Source of the DNA: Micromonospora nigra | GTDB taxonomy: Bacteria; Actinomycetota; Actinomycetes; Mycobacteriales; Micromonosporaceae | DNA: 64,000 nucleotides | Assembly (NCBI RefSeq): GCF_900091585.1 | Contig: NZ_FMHT01000003.1 | Coordinates: 62,001 to 126,000, forward strand | Reading direction: 5' to 3' | Shown here: positions 16,970 through 25,793 of the stretch, in pieces | Position numbering within the stretch: position 1 is the first letter of the stretch | How the letters are laid out: every line of letters begins with the position of its first letter | Position numbers and translations under genes: made by a program | The notes under the pieces: generated by a model | Seen by the model: only the letters and a program-made list of their open reading frames with translations | The model's database searches: none | Told to the model about the DNA's origin: nothing

Positions 16970-18448
16970 ATGACACAGACCTGGAAGTTGCTGTCCCGAG
17001 GCGCGGCCGTCGGGCTGCTCGCGGCGACCGCCGCGCTGGTGCCGGCCGGCGGGCCCGCCGCCGGCCGGGCCGCCGCGCCCGAGCGGAACGCCTCCGTGCT
17101 CGACCTGATCCCCGCCGACACCCGCGCCGCGATGCTGGCGCAGGCACCGCTGGTCGACGCCGCCACCGGCCTGAAGGCCACCGTTGACCGGGGTGGCGCC
17201 CGTGGCTTCGCGGGCCTCGGCCTGGTGGACGACCACGTGACCCTCTGGTGGAAGGGTGCCCTACCGGCCGACGTCCGCGCCGCCGTGGCGACGGCCCGCC
17301 GGATCGCTCCGGTCGAGGTGGTCGCCGCGCGGTACTCGCGCGTCGAACTGTCGGCCGCCGCGACCCGGCTCGCGCCGGTGACCGACCGGCACGACGCGGT
17401 GCACCGGGTGCGGTTGCGCGCCGACGGCAGCGGCGTCGAGGTCGCCGTCGAGCCGGGGATCGCCGTGCCCGCGCTCCCGGCGACCGGCGTGCCCACCGCC
17501 GTCGTACGCACCGAGGAACTGGCCCCCCGGTCACGGGAGGACGACGCCGCGCCCTGGAGCGGCGGGGCCCGGATCTGGGCCGGGGCGGGGTGCACCAGCG
17601 GTTTCGGCGTCCGCGACGCCGGCTCCACCGACACCTACGTGCTCAGCGCCGGGCACTGCGGTGATCTCGGCGCCCAGTGGACCGACGGCGCGGGTGAGCC
17701 CATCGGCGTACAGACCCACAGGAACGCCGACCACGACACCATGCTGATCACCACCGCCTCCCCCGGCGGCCACCTGTACGTGGGCGGCTCGCACGACAAC
17801 GTCCGGGCCCGGGTGGTCGGCTGGACCGAGGTCTTCCCCGGTCAGTTGCTCTGCCAGTCCGGGGCGACGTCGGCGTGGACGATCGGGCGGCCCGTCTGCA
17901 ACCTGCGGGTGGAGTTCCACTACGACGACCGGGAGGACCTGGTCGAGGCGACCCAGCTCGACGGGGAGGATTCGGCACGCGGTGGCGACAGTGGCGGTCC
18001 CGTGTACGCGGTGAACGCCGACGGCACGGTGCTGGCGGCCGGCACGACGACTCGCTCGGCCGGGCCGGGTTTCGGTTTCCAGGACTTCGCCACCGCCCGT
18101 GACGACTACGGCGACATCGTTCCCGTGACGGGCGTGGACACCAGCACCTGCCGGGTGTCGTACGTGGTCACCGAATCGTGGGCCACCGGATTCGCCGCCG
18201 CGGTGACGGTCTACAACGACGGCCCGACGCGGGCCGGCTGGAACCTCGGCTGGACCTTCGGAGCCGGCCAGGTCGTCCAGGGCCACTGGGGCGGCACGTT
18301 CACCCAGTCCGGCAGCAGCGTGCAGGTGAGCAACGAGGCGTGGAACGCGACCCTGCCGGCCGGCGGTTCGGTGAGCTTCGGCTTCACCGCCGACGGTCCG
18401 GCCACGGCGCCGACCGCGTTCCAGCTCGACGGCGAGACCTGCTCCTGA
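16970..18448 (+). CDS. Secreted chymotrypsin-like (S1) protease with C-terminal CBM2
   Basis: 492 residues. Signal peptide (about 1-35), a propeptide-like region (about 36-185) as in streptogrisins, a trypsin-like domain with H229 in 'LSAGHCG', D256 in 'DHDTMLI' and S341 in 'RGGDSGGP', then a CBM2-type cellulose-binding module (about 390-492, 'TCRVSYVVTESW' to the final Cys). The catalytic triad is complete. It would digest protein outside the cell while bound to cellulose, for example to strip protein from plant walls or process neighbouring cellulases. ATG 16970 chosen because the signal peptide begins there; a longer in-frame start at 16898 would overlap the terminator. Confidence 0.88.
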   Translation: MTQTWKLLSRGAAVGLLAATAALVPAGGPAAGRAAAPERNASVLDLIPADTRAAMLAQAPLVDAATGLKATVDRGGARGFAGLGLVDDHVTLWWKGALPADVRAAVATARRIAPVEVVAARYSRVELSAAATRLAPVTDRHDAVHRVRLRADGSGVEVAVEPGIAVPALPATGVPTAVVRTEELAPRSREDDAAPWSGGARIWAGAGCTSGFGVRDAGSTDTYVLSAGHCGDLGAQWTDGAGEPIGVQTHRNADHDTMLITTASPGGHLYVGGSHDNVRARVVGWTEVFPGQLLCQSGATSAWTIGRPVCNLRVEFHYDDREDLVEATQLDGEDSARGGDSGGPVYAVNADGTVLAAGTTTRSAGPGFGFQDFATARDDYGDIVPVTGVDTSTCRVSYVVTESWATGFAAAVTVYNDGPTRAGWNLGWTFGAGQVVQGHWGGTFTQSGSSVQVSNEAWNATLPAGGSVSFGFTADGPATAPTAFQLDGETCS

Positions 18449-18467
18449 TCCGGTTCCCCACCGCAGG

Positions 18468-18501
18468 TACGGGCCCGGCCGCTTACGCGGTCGGGCCCGT
18501 A
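18468..18501. terminator. Bidirectional terminator between convergent genes
   Basis: 15-base arms (18468-18482 and 18487-18501, one G-T pair) around the 4-base loop TTAC, between the stop codons of the S1 protease (+) and the NB-ARC regulator (-). Confidence 0.75.
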
Positions 18502-18544
18502 GCCTGGGCCGTCGATCCCGGCACTCGGCCTGCCGGGCCCCCGC

Positions 18545-20986
18545 TCACTCGGCCAGTTCCCGCCGCAGCCGGGCGCGCAGGCCGTGGACCTCGGGGGCGT
18601 CCAGTTCACCGCACCTGTCCAGGGCCCGCCGCCGCAGCAGCCGGGCGTCGGCCGTGCCGTCCGGGCCGGCCGGCGCCACCGTGGCCAGTGCCGCCAGCGC
18701 CTGCGCCTCCCACCAGGGGCTGGACACGGAGGCGAAGAGCCGCTGCGCCCGGCGCAGCTCGGTGCGGGCCGCCCCGGTGTCGCCCAGTTCCCGCAGCGCC
18801 AGGCCGTGCCGGTACGCGGCCGTGGCCTCGCCGAACGTCGAACCGGCCTGCCGGAACATCTGCCCGGCGCGGGCGTACTCCCCGGCGGCCTCCCGCCACC
18901 GGCCCAGCCCGGCCAGGGCCGCCGCCAGGCTCATCGTCGTGCTCGCCTGGCCGACGAGCGCGCCGGTGCCGCTGAGACCGGTGTCGCCGCGGTAGAACAC
19001 CAGCGCGGCCCGGTGCAGCTCCGCCGCCTCGGCGAACCGGCCGGCGGTCGTCAGGGCGACGCCCTGCACGTTGGCCGCACACCACTCCCCCAGCTCGTAG
19101 CGGACCTGACGGAACAGGGCCAACGCCCGGCGGGCGGCGGGCACGGCGAGGTCAGCCCGACCGGTACGCACCCCGATGGCGGCGCGGTACGTCAGCGCCC
19201 ACGCCTCCTCCCGCAGGTCACCCGACCGCGCGGCCAGATCCAGGGCGCGGTCCAGGGCGTCGAGTGCCTCGGTGTGCCGGTCCCGGCAGTGGTAACGGGC
19301 CCAGCCGAGGAAGTTGAGCAGCACGACCTCGTCGTGCGGGTTGCGCAGGGCCTGCGCGGCCGTCACCCCGAGGGAGAAGATCTCGTCCCAGCCGTGCCGG
19401 TGGGTGGCGACGTCGGAATACCAGTGCAGGGCCCGGGCGACCCGGACCACGTCGGCGTGCCGGCCCTGCCGGGCGGCGTCGCGCAGCGCGGCGAGCCAGT
19501 GCCCGGCCTCACGATCCAGCCAGTCGGCGGCGGCCCGGTGCCCCGCGAACGGGGAGGCGGTGCGGCGACCGGCCGGGTCGAAGGTGGCGGCGGCCCGCTC
19601 GGCGCGGGTGAGCAGCCAGGTGACCATGCCGTCGTGGGCGTCGCGCCGCCGCTGCGGGCTGTCGTCGGCGTCGAGGCGTTCCTGGGCGAAGAGCCGGACC
19701 AGGTCGTGGAACTGGTACCGGTCGCCGCAGGACGACAGCAGGCCCGCGTCGACGAGTTCCTCGGCGGACGCCAGCGCGGTGTCGGTGTCGGTGCCGGCCA
19801 CCGCAGCGACCAGGTCGACGTCGAAGTCGGAACCGGGGATCAGCGAGGCCCGCCGGAACACCGCGGCGACCGGGGTGCCGAGCTGCCGGTACGACACCGC
19901 GAACGCGGCCCGCACCCCGACGTCGCCCGCGGTGAGCGCGGTGAGCCTGCGGCGCTGGTCGCGGAGCTGGTCGACCAGGTGCCGCACCGGCCAGCCGGGA
20001 CGGGTGGCCAGCCGGTTCCCGGCGACCCGCAGCGCCAGCGGGAGCCGCCCGCAGAGCATCACGAGCTGGTCGACACCCGCGGGGTCGGCGGACACCCGGT
20101 CGGCGTCCACGATGCCGCTGAGCAGCTCCCGGGCGGCGGCCGGGTCGAGCACGTCCAGTGGGAGGCGGACGGCACCGGCCAGCCCGGCCAGCGGCCGGCG
20201 GGCCGTGACCAGCACGAGGCACCGGGAACCGGCCGGCAGCAGGGGCCGTACCTGGGCCTCGTCGGCGGCGTCGTCGACGACCAGCAGCAGCCGGCGGTCC
20301 CGGGTGAGGGTGCGGAACAGGTTGCCGCGCTGCCGGGCGTCGGCGGGGATCCGGTCGTCGGGGGCACCGAGTGAACGCAGCAGCCCGGCGAGGGCGTCGG
20401 TGGGTTCGACCCGCCCGGACGGGGTGGCACCGTGCAGGTCGACGAAGAGCTGGCCGTCGGGATAGGCGGAGCTGATCCGGTGCCCGGCGGCGACGGCGAG
20501 GCTGGTCTTGCCGGTGCCGGCCGGGCCGTGCAGCACCGCCACCCGTGGCCCGGTGTCGTGACCGGTGTCGGGCCGGTCGGCGGCCAGCCGCCGCACCGCG
20601 GCGAGTTCGTCGGCGCGGCCGGTCAGGTCGGGAATGGCGGCGGGCAGCTCGGCGGGGGGTGGCGGGTGGTCGGCGGGCCCGCCGGCCGCGAACGCGCCGG
20701 GCGGCTCGGGCTCCGTCGGCCGGGTCGTCGGGCAGCCGTCCCCGGGTGGGGCGGGGGCCGGTGGGCGGGCCCGGTCGAGGAAGTGCCGGCGCTGCGTGGC
20801 ATCGAGGTCGAGGGCGTCGGCGAGCAGCGCCACCGTGCGGCGTTGCGGGGAGCGGACCCGGCCGTTCTCCATCTCCCGGATGCCGCGGACGCTGGACCCG
20901 GACGCCTCGGCCAGGTCCTCCTGGGTGAGGCCGCGCCGACGGCGCAGGGCACGGAGCAGGTCGCCGAAGCCACCGTCGACGGGCAC
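18545..20986 (-). CDS. XRE-HTH / NB-ARC ATPase / TPR transcriptional regulator
   Basis: 813 residues from the GTG at 20986 (GGGGG upstream); an in-frame ATG 28 codons further out is less likely. Residues about 5-70 form an XRE helix-turn-helix ('LLRALRRRRGLTQEDLAEASG'). A STAND-type NB-ARC ATPase follows, with Walker A 'GPAGTGKTS' near residue 155 and Walker B 'RLLLVVDDAAD'. The C-terminal ~400 residues are TPR repeats rich in Ala/Leu/Arg. This layout is common among large actinobacterial regulators of secondary metabolism. It ends the minus-strand series containing the lanthipeptide genes, but whether it controls them is unknown. Confidence 0.85.
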   Translation of the reverse strand: MPVDGGFGDLLRALRRRRGLTQEDLAEASGSSVRGIREMENGRVRSPQRRTVALLADALDLDATQRRHFLDRARPPAPAPPGDGCPTTRPTEPEPPGAFAAGGPADHPPPPAELPAAIPDLTGRADELAAVRRLAADRPDTGHDTGPRVAVLHGPAGTGKTSLAVAAGHRISSAYPDGQLFVDLHGATPSGRVEPTDALAGLLRSLGAPDDRIPADARQRGNLFRTLTRDRRLLLVVDDAADEAQVRPLLPAGSRCLVLVTARRPLAGLAGAVRLPLDVLDPAAARELLSGIVDADRVSADPAGVDQLVMLCGRLPLALRVAGNRLATRPGWPVRHLVDQLRDQRRRLTALTAGDVGVRAAFAVSYRQLGTPVAAVFRRASLIPGSDFDVDLVAAVAGTDTDTALASAEELVDAGLLSSCGDRYQFHDLVRLFAQERLDADDSPQRRRDAHDGMVTWLLTRAERAAATFDPAGRRTASPFAGHRAAADWLDREAGHWLAALRDAARQGRHADVVRVARALHWYSDVATHRHGWDEIFSLGVTAAQALRNPHDEVVLLNFLGWARYHCRDRHTEALDALDRALDLAARSGDLREEAWALTYRAAIGVRTGRADLAVPAARRALALFRQVRYELGEWCAANVQGVALTTAGRFAEAAELHRAALVFYRGDTGLSGTGALVGQASTTMSLAAALAGLGRWREAAGEYARAGQMFRQAGSTFGEATAAYRHGLALRELGDTGAARTELRRAQRLFASVSSPWWEAQALAALATVAPAGPDGTADARLLRRRALDRCGELDAPEVHGLRARLRRELAE

Positions 20987-21106
20987 GTTCCCCCCAGCAC
21001 CACACCGTCCACCATCACGTAGCGCACCGATGATCGCACGCAGTGTTCCGGCCCGGCAGGCCGGTCCCACGTGAACCTCGCCATAGGACGGTCGGTGGGC
21101 GCGAAC

Positions 21107-22360
21107 TCAGACCGGCTGAGGATCGGGGACCGCCGGCTCGGGCTCGCCGACGTGGCGCAGGTCGGGCACGGCGCGCACCGCCCGACCGGCGGTGCTGGCG
21201 ACTGCGAGCACCAGCAGGATCGCCGCGAAGACCAGGAACACCGCCCGGGTCGGGGTGTGGTCGAGCAGCAGCCCGGCCAGCGCCGGGCCGAACGGTGACA
21301 CGACGAGGGCGAGGAAGCTCGTCGCCGCGTTCGCCCGGCCCTGGAGATGGTCGGGGGTGAGCAGGGCCTGCAGGGTCAGCATGCTCACGTTGGCGGCGGG
21401 CACCAGCAGGGCGCAGGTCCCGGCGAGGGCACCGAGGACGTACCCGTCGTCGGTGCCGGCCATGGCCGCGACGAGCAGGGCGCAGGACCAGATGACCGCG
21501 AGGATCAGCCAGCGGGTGGGGATCCGCGCGGTCAGCCAGGACGCGACCAGAGAGCCGATGACCGCCCCGAGGCCGACGCAGGCCACGATGGAGCCGGCGG
21601 ACAACCCGGACGCGCCGTTGCGTACGGGCACCACGAGGATCGCCAGCAGCACCCCGGCGAAGGCGAAGTTCATCACCGCCCCGCCGACGAGGGTGTAGCG
21701 CAGGGGCGGCTGCCGCCACAGGAAGCGGACCCCGGCGACCGCCTGCCGGGGCAGCGAGTCGCCGGTCTCGGCCCGGCCCCGGCCCAGGGGCCCGCGCAGC
21801 AGCACCACCCCGACCAGCGCAACCGCGTACGACGCGGCGTCGACGAGGAACGGCAGGGCGGGGTTGAGCCCGAACAGCAGGCCACCCAGGGGCGGGCCGG
21901 CCAGGTAGACCATCCCGTTGCGGGTCTCGTTGAACACCGTCGCGGCGCGCAGGTCACGGGGCGCCACGACGGCCCGGGTGGCCGCGGCGGCGGCGGGTTG
22001 CAGGGCCGCGCCCAGCGCGGCGGACGCGGCGGCCAGGATCGCGATGACGAGCACCGGGGCGTCGCCGGTCAGCGCCAGCGCGGCCACGGCGACGGCGGCG
22101 AGCAGTGCCCCGGCGTCGCAGACGAGGATGATGATCCGGCGGTCCCGCCGGTCGGCCAGCAGCCCGGCGGGCAACAGGACGAGGACCAGCGCGACGCCCT
22201 CGGCGAAGGCGACCAGGCCGGCGTCGGTGGCCGACCCGGTCATCGCGAGCACCAGCAGCGGCATGGCCACGGCGGTGACCTGCGTGCCCAGCTTCGACAC
22301 GGTGCGGACGACGGCGAGCAGCAGGAAGTCGTGGTTGTGGCGCAGGCCGGCGGTCGGCAT
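21107..22360 (-). CDS. MFS transporter, probably lanthipeptide exporter
   Basis: 417 residues with about 12 membrane segments and the MFS loop motif 'LLADRRDRRIIIL' between helices 2 and 3. Resembles the enterobactin/macrolide-exporter branch ('FNETRNGMVYLAGPPLGGLL'). ATG 22360 has GGGAG upstream. It lies directly downstream of the two precursor genes on the same strand and no RamAB-type ABC pair is present, so export of the modified peptide or self-protection is a reasonable inference. Confidence 0.85.
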   Translation of the reverse strand: MPTAGLRHNHDFLLLAVVRTVSKLGTQVTAVAMPLLVLAMTGSATDAGLVAFAEGVALVLVLLPAGLLADRRDRRIIILVCDAGALLAAVAVAALALTGDAPVLVIAILAAASAALGAALQPAAAAATRAVVAPRDLRAATVFNETRNGMVYLAGPPLGGLLFGLNPALPFLVDAASYAVALVGVVLLRGPLGRGRAETGDSLPRQAVAGVRFLWRQPPLRYTLVGGAVMNFAFAGVLLAILVVPVRNGASGLSAGSIVACVGLGAVIGSLVASWLTARIPTRWLILAVIWSCALLVAAMAGTDDGYVLGALAGTCALLVPAANVSMLTLQALLTPDHLQGRANAATSFLALVVSPFGPALAGLLLDHTPTRAVFLVFAAILLVLAVASTAGRAVRAVPDLRHVGEPEPAVPDPQPV

Positions 22361-22401
22361 CGGGTCTCCCGGAAGGAGTCGGGGCAGCGGGTCGGGGCGG
22401 T

Positions 22402-22437
22402 CCGCCGCCGACGGCCCGGTCGGGCCGTCGGCGGCGG
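22402..22437 (-). terminator. Hairpin between lanA1 and the MFS gene
   Basis: Perfect 17-base arms (22402-22418 and 22421-22437) with a 2-base loop in the 152-base gap. It could partly terminate transcription so that precursor mRNA exceeds exporter mRNA, as is usual in lanthipeptide operons. Confidence 0.65.
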
Positions 22438-22512
22438 TGGCGCCGGTCACGCGTACCGCGACCGGCGGTTGCCCGGGTGGACGGGTGCCGCCCACCCGGA
22501 CCGTCGTACCGG

Positions 22513-22614
22513 TCAGTTGCAGTTGCAGAGCACGCTGACCGTGCTCGACAGCGCCGGCACGCGGGTCACGGCGGTCTGCGACCGCAGGCCCTGCAGGTTC
22601 AGGATGCTGCTCAT
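22513..22614 (-). CDS. Class III lanthipeptide precursor peptide 1
   Basis: 33-residue peptide on the minus strand, ATG at 22614, stop TGA at 22513. A strong Shine-Dalgarno (AGGGAGGT, complement of 22622-22629) sits 7 bases upstream. The leader begins 'MSSILNLQGLRSQ', matching the I/L-L-x-L-Q box recognised by LanKC enzymes. The C-terminal core is 'ALSSTVSVLCNCN': S24-T-V-S27-V-L-C30 is a perfect S-x2-S-x2-C labionin/lanthionine motif, with a second Cys at 32. Closely similar to precursor 2 downstream of lanKC, and clearly a paralogue. Too short for standard gene finders. The product would be a very small single-ring (or two-thioether) lanthipeptide. Confidence 0.88.
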   Translation of the reverse strand: MSSILNLQGLRSQTAVTRVPALSSTVSVLCNCN

Positions 22615-22683
22615 GAGGTTCACCTCCCTTCGGGTCGGTCGGGTCCGTGGCGACACCCCCGGTCGGGGCGCCACCCGGGTTGC

Positions 22684-22782
22684 TCAGCGGCAGTTGCAGC
22701 CGAAGCTCAACGTGCTCGACAGGGCGGGGGCGGCCTGGCGCACGGGAGTACGCAGGCCCTGGAAACCGAGGACGGCGGTCAT
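22684..22782 (-). CDS. Class III lanthipeptide precursor peptide 2
   Basis: 32-residue peptide, ATG at 22782, stop TGA at 22684, preceded by a full AAGGAGGT Shine-Dalgarno (complement of 22791-22798) 8 bases from the start. Leader 'MTAVLGFQGLRTP' has the L-x-F/L-Q box; the core is 'ALSSTLSFGCNCR' with S23-T-L-S26-F-G-C29 (S-x2-S-x2-C) and a second Cys at 31. It is the first gene after lanKC, 81 bases downstream, and the last shared ancestor of the pair differs mainly in the leader-core hinge and at ring positions (VL versus FG). Function inferred from motif and neighbourhood. Confidence 0.88.
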   Translation of the reverse strand: MTAVLGFQGLRTPVRQAAPALSSTLSFGCNCR

Positions 22783-22863
22783 GGATGGTCACCTCCTTGC
22801 GGTGTTCGTCGGGTCCGTCGCCGCTCCGTCGCGGCCACGGTGGTCGGGGTGGGCGCCGCCGGG

Positions 22864-25530
22864 TCAGCCGGCGACGCGCAGGGCTGCCGTGGCGACCGCC
22901 GGGGCGGTCGGTGCCGGCAGGTCGAGGAACGGCAGGGTGGCACCGGTGTGCCGCAGCGCCGCGTGCACCGCCAGCAGCACGCCCGCGCTGCCGGAGGCCA
23001 GGTCCGTCGACAGGCGCAGCATGGTGTCGCCGGGGAAGGCGGGCCGGCCGTCGAGCGCGACGGCGTGCCAGGCCAGGCGGTCCAGGTGCAGGTCGACGCA
23101 GCGACCGGGGTCGGATGCCGCGCCCACCGGCCGGTACGGGGTGGGCAGCGCCGGCCCGGACGGGCGACCGCCGGCCGGGTCGTGGCCGACCAGCAGGGCG
23201 GCGGTGGCGAGCAGACCCGCCCGGCCGTGGAACAACCCGGGCATGATCACGAACTCGGCCGCCAGGGCCCGACCGACCCGGGACACCACCTCGCGCAGCC
23301 AGGGGTGCTCGCCGTGGCGCAGCAGCGCCTGGGCCGCGACCGCGACACCCGCGCTGCCCTCGTCGAGGTAGACCAGCATCCGTGGGCCGTCCGCCACCTG
23401 GAGGTTGCCGCGGGCGTCGGTCACGCAGTGCGCCAGGTCGCGGTGCAGCGCCGCCCGGGCGGCCCGCAGCCAGGACTCCTCCCCGGTGAGTTCGTAGAGG
23501 CGGGTGAGGAAGACCGCCGGGCCGGACCAGCCCCGAAGCAGGCCGGGGCGGCGCGGTTCGGCCACCGGCCGGGCGGCGTCGCCGGCGAGGGTACGGGCCA
23601 GCCGCTCGCCGATGGCCAGCGCGTCGTCGGGCCGGTCGGGGGTGAGATGTGCCAGCGCCAGCCCGATGCCGGCCAGTCCGCTGTGCAGGGACACGCCGTG
23701 CCGGTCACCGGTGCGGCACCGCTCGATCAGTTCCCGCGCCTGCTCCCGCCGGCCGGCCGCGTCGAGGACGACGGCGACGCCGGCCGTCCCGTCGTAGAGG
23801 CCGAGGTACGCGTCGGGCAGGCGACGGGCGGCGCGCACGAGCCAGTCGAGGTGTTCCTCCCGCTCCGGGTACGGCGTGCCCGCGCGGGTCAGGGCCCAGA
23901 TGACGCCGGCCGCGCCGTGGGCGACGGTGGCGCCGCCGTGCGGGAACTGGCCGGGATCGCCGGGAAAGAGGCGGTCTTCGCGGTGCGGGGTGGCGGTGGC
24001 GCGGATGCCCTCGGCCAGCGCCTCCAGCAGCGGGCCACGCGCCTCGGGACGGCCGACGGGCCACGGGAACGCCGTGAGCCGCCGCGCCGCCGCCGACCGG
24101 TCGGGGTCCGGGTCGTCGTCACCGGCCGCCAGCGCGGCGCGCAGGTCCGCTCGGACGCGCCGGATCCAGCCCGTGGGCAGCGGGAACCGTTCGGCGATCT
24201 CGACGAGGTGGTCGAGCTTGCCGGCTGACAGGGCGAGGATCGGGGTTAGCGGTGCGAAGACACCGAGGCGCAGGCAGGCCAGCGCGTACCGGTCGACGGC
24301 CACGCCGCGGCGCACCCGGGGGGTGGCGAAGCCGGGGTCGCCGAGGGTCGGCGTGTAGTCCTCGTCGACGCCGTAGGCCTGTTCGAAGTCGACCAGCACG
24401 ACCCGACCGTCGGGGCGGATCATGACGTTGGCGGTGTGCAGGTCGCCGAAGACCACTCCCCGTCCGTGCACCCGCTCCAGGGCCCGGGCGACCCGTTCGA
24501 CGACGTCGACGGCCCAGGTCGTGTACGTGTGCAGGTCGTCGGGGGACGGGTCGGGATGGATCAGCGGGTGCCGCATGGCGAGGTGGTGCTGCAACGTCTC
24601 CCCCTCGACGAACTCCTCGACCAGGAACTCGTGCTCCCACCAGGTGAAGTGGTCGAGCAGCCGGGGCACGCAGTCCAGCCCCGCCAGGCGGGTCAGCGCG
24701 TCCCGCTCCCGCCGCAGCCGGGTCACCGCGTCGGTGCCGGCACCGTCCAGGCCGGCCAGCGGGCGGGCCTCGCGCAGCACGACGGCACGCCCGTCCCGCA
24801 GGTCGGTGGCGCGGTAGACGCCGCCGCCGTTGGAGTGGTGCAGGGCCTCCTCGATGCGGTACGGCTGCTCGGCGACCGCCTCCTCGGCCACCGCCCGCAT
24901 CCGCTCGGCCACGAAGTCCGGCACCGGCGCCCAGTCGGGAACGTGGAACACCGGTTCCCGCTCGTCGGGCACCAGCACGCCGTCGGGGCGCTCCACCGCC
25001 GGGACCGGTTCGTCACCGTCGACACACCACCGCTCGGCGAACCCGCCGTAGCGCAGGTACAGCGGGCCGTCGTGCCAACGCAGGTCGCTGAGCACGTACG
25101 GGCCACGGTGGCCGGTCAGCCGGTCACCCAGCTCGTCGAGGACGACCCGCAGCGCGGCCTCGTCGACGGGGTAGAGGGCGGCGAGCTTGCCACTGCCGCC
25201 CCGGTGTGCGTACTTCTCGTTGTGGGCCAGGGCGAGCCGGCGGCTGCGCAGGAACTTGAAGGCCACCCCGTGGCGGACACAGTGGTCACCGACCAGCTCC
25301 AGCACCTGCGCGGCGTCGTCCAGCCCCACCGAGACGTGCACCTTCCAGCCCTGGCGGGGCAGCTCCGCGTCCTGTGGGTGCCACATCACCCAGCCGCCCT
25401 GCTCGACGGCCCGCCAGCCGGGTGGCGGCGTGCGGTCGGCCAGCGGGAAGCGGGTGCCGGCGTCGGCGGTGTATGCGGGCGAGTCGACGAAGATGGGGTC
25501 GGCGAGCAGGAAGGCGCCTGGCGTGGGCAT
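22864..25530 (-). CDS. Class III lanthipeptide synthetase LanKC
   Basis: 888 residues, ATG 25530 with GAGGTG upstream. Three domains in order: an N-terminal lyase-like region (about 1-225, 'KVHVSVGLDDAAQVLELV', 'HNEKYAHRGGSGK'), a Ser/Thr-kinase-like domain (about 235-500) with catalytic D363 in 'VVFGDLHTANVMI' and metal-binding 'VLVDFEQAYG', and a LanC-like cyclase (about 520-888, 'HGAAGVIWAL', 'SLHSGLAGIGLAL', 'GLFHGRAGLLA'). The zinc-binding Cys-Cys-His of class I, II and IV cyclases is missing, which marks class III. It phosphorylates Ser/Thr in the precursors, eliminates phosphate and forms lanthionine or labionin rings. It heads the operon lanKC-lanA2-lanA1-MFS. Confidence 0.93.
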   Translation of the reverse strand: MPTPGAFLLADPIFVDSPAYTADAGTRFPLADRTPPPGWRAVEQGGWVMWHPQDAELPRQGWKVHVSVGLDDAAQVLELVGDHCVRHGVAFKFLRSRRLALAHNEKYAHRGGSGKLAALYPVDEAALRVVLDELGDRLTGHRGPYVLSDLRWHDGPLYLRYGGFAERWCVDGDEPVPAVERPDGVLVPDEREPVFHVPDWAPVPDFVAERMRAVAEEAVAEQPYRIEEALHHSNGGGVYRATDLRDGRAVVLREARPLAGLDGAGTDAVTRLRRERDALTRLAGLDCVPRLLDHFTWWEHEFLVEEFVEGETLQHHLAMRHPLIHPDPSPDDLHTYTTWAVDVVERVARALERVHGRGVVFGDLHTANVMIRPDGRVVLVDFEQAYGVDEDYTPTLGDPGFATPRVRRGVAVDRYALACLRLGVFAPLTPILALSAGKLDHLVEIAERFPLPTGWIRRVRADLRAALAAGDDDPDPDRSAAARRLTAFPWPVGRPEARGPLLEALAEGIRATATPHREDRLFPGDPGQFPHGGATVAHGAAGVIWALTRAGTPYPEREEHLDWLVRAARRLPDAYLGLYDGTAGVAVVLDAAGRREQARELIERCRTGDRHGVSLHSGLAGIGLALAHLTPDRPDDALAIGERLARTLAGDAARPVAEPRRPGLLRGWSGPAVFLTRLYELTGEESWLRAARAALHRDLAHCVTDARGNLQVADGPRMLVYLDEGSAGVAVAAQALLRHGEHPWLREVVSRVGRALAAEFVIMPGLFHGRAGLLATAALLVGHDPAGGRPSGPALPTPYRPVGAASDPGRCVDLHLDRLAWHAVALDGRPAFPGDTMLRLSTDLASGSAGVLLAVHAALRHTGATLPFLDLPAPTAPAVATAALRVAG

Positions 25531-25793
25531 GGCACACCTCGGGGACGACGGATCGGGAAACGTCCCGGAGACCGCCTCGGCGGGCCGCTCGGAACAACAC
25601 CCATCGTGGTCGTCGGGCCGCCCTGGGGCGTCCGGCTGCGGGGCGATCTCCACGCTCCCCCGCCGGACGGACGGCGGGCGGGTCCGCATCCGTCCGGAGT
25701 CGGACACCGAGGATCACCCCGTACGGGGACCCGGTCCGCCGCCGGCCCCGCCACAATCGGTGCCGTACCACCGCCCACCACCGGAGGTTGTCG

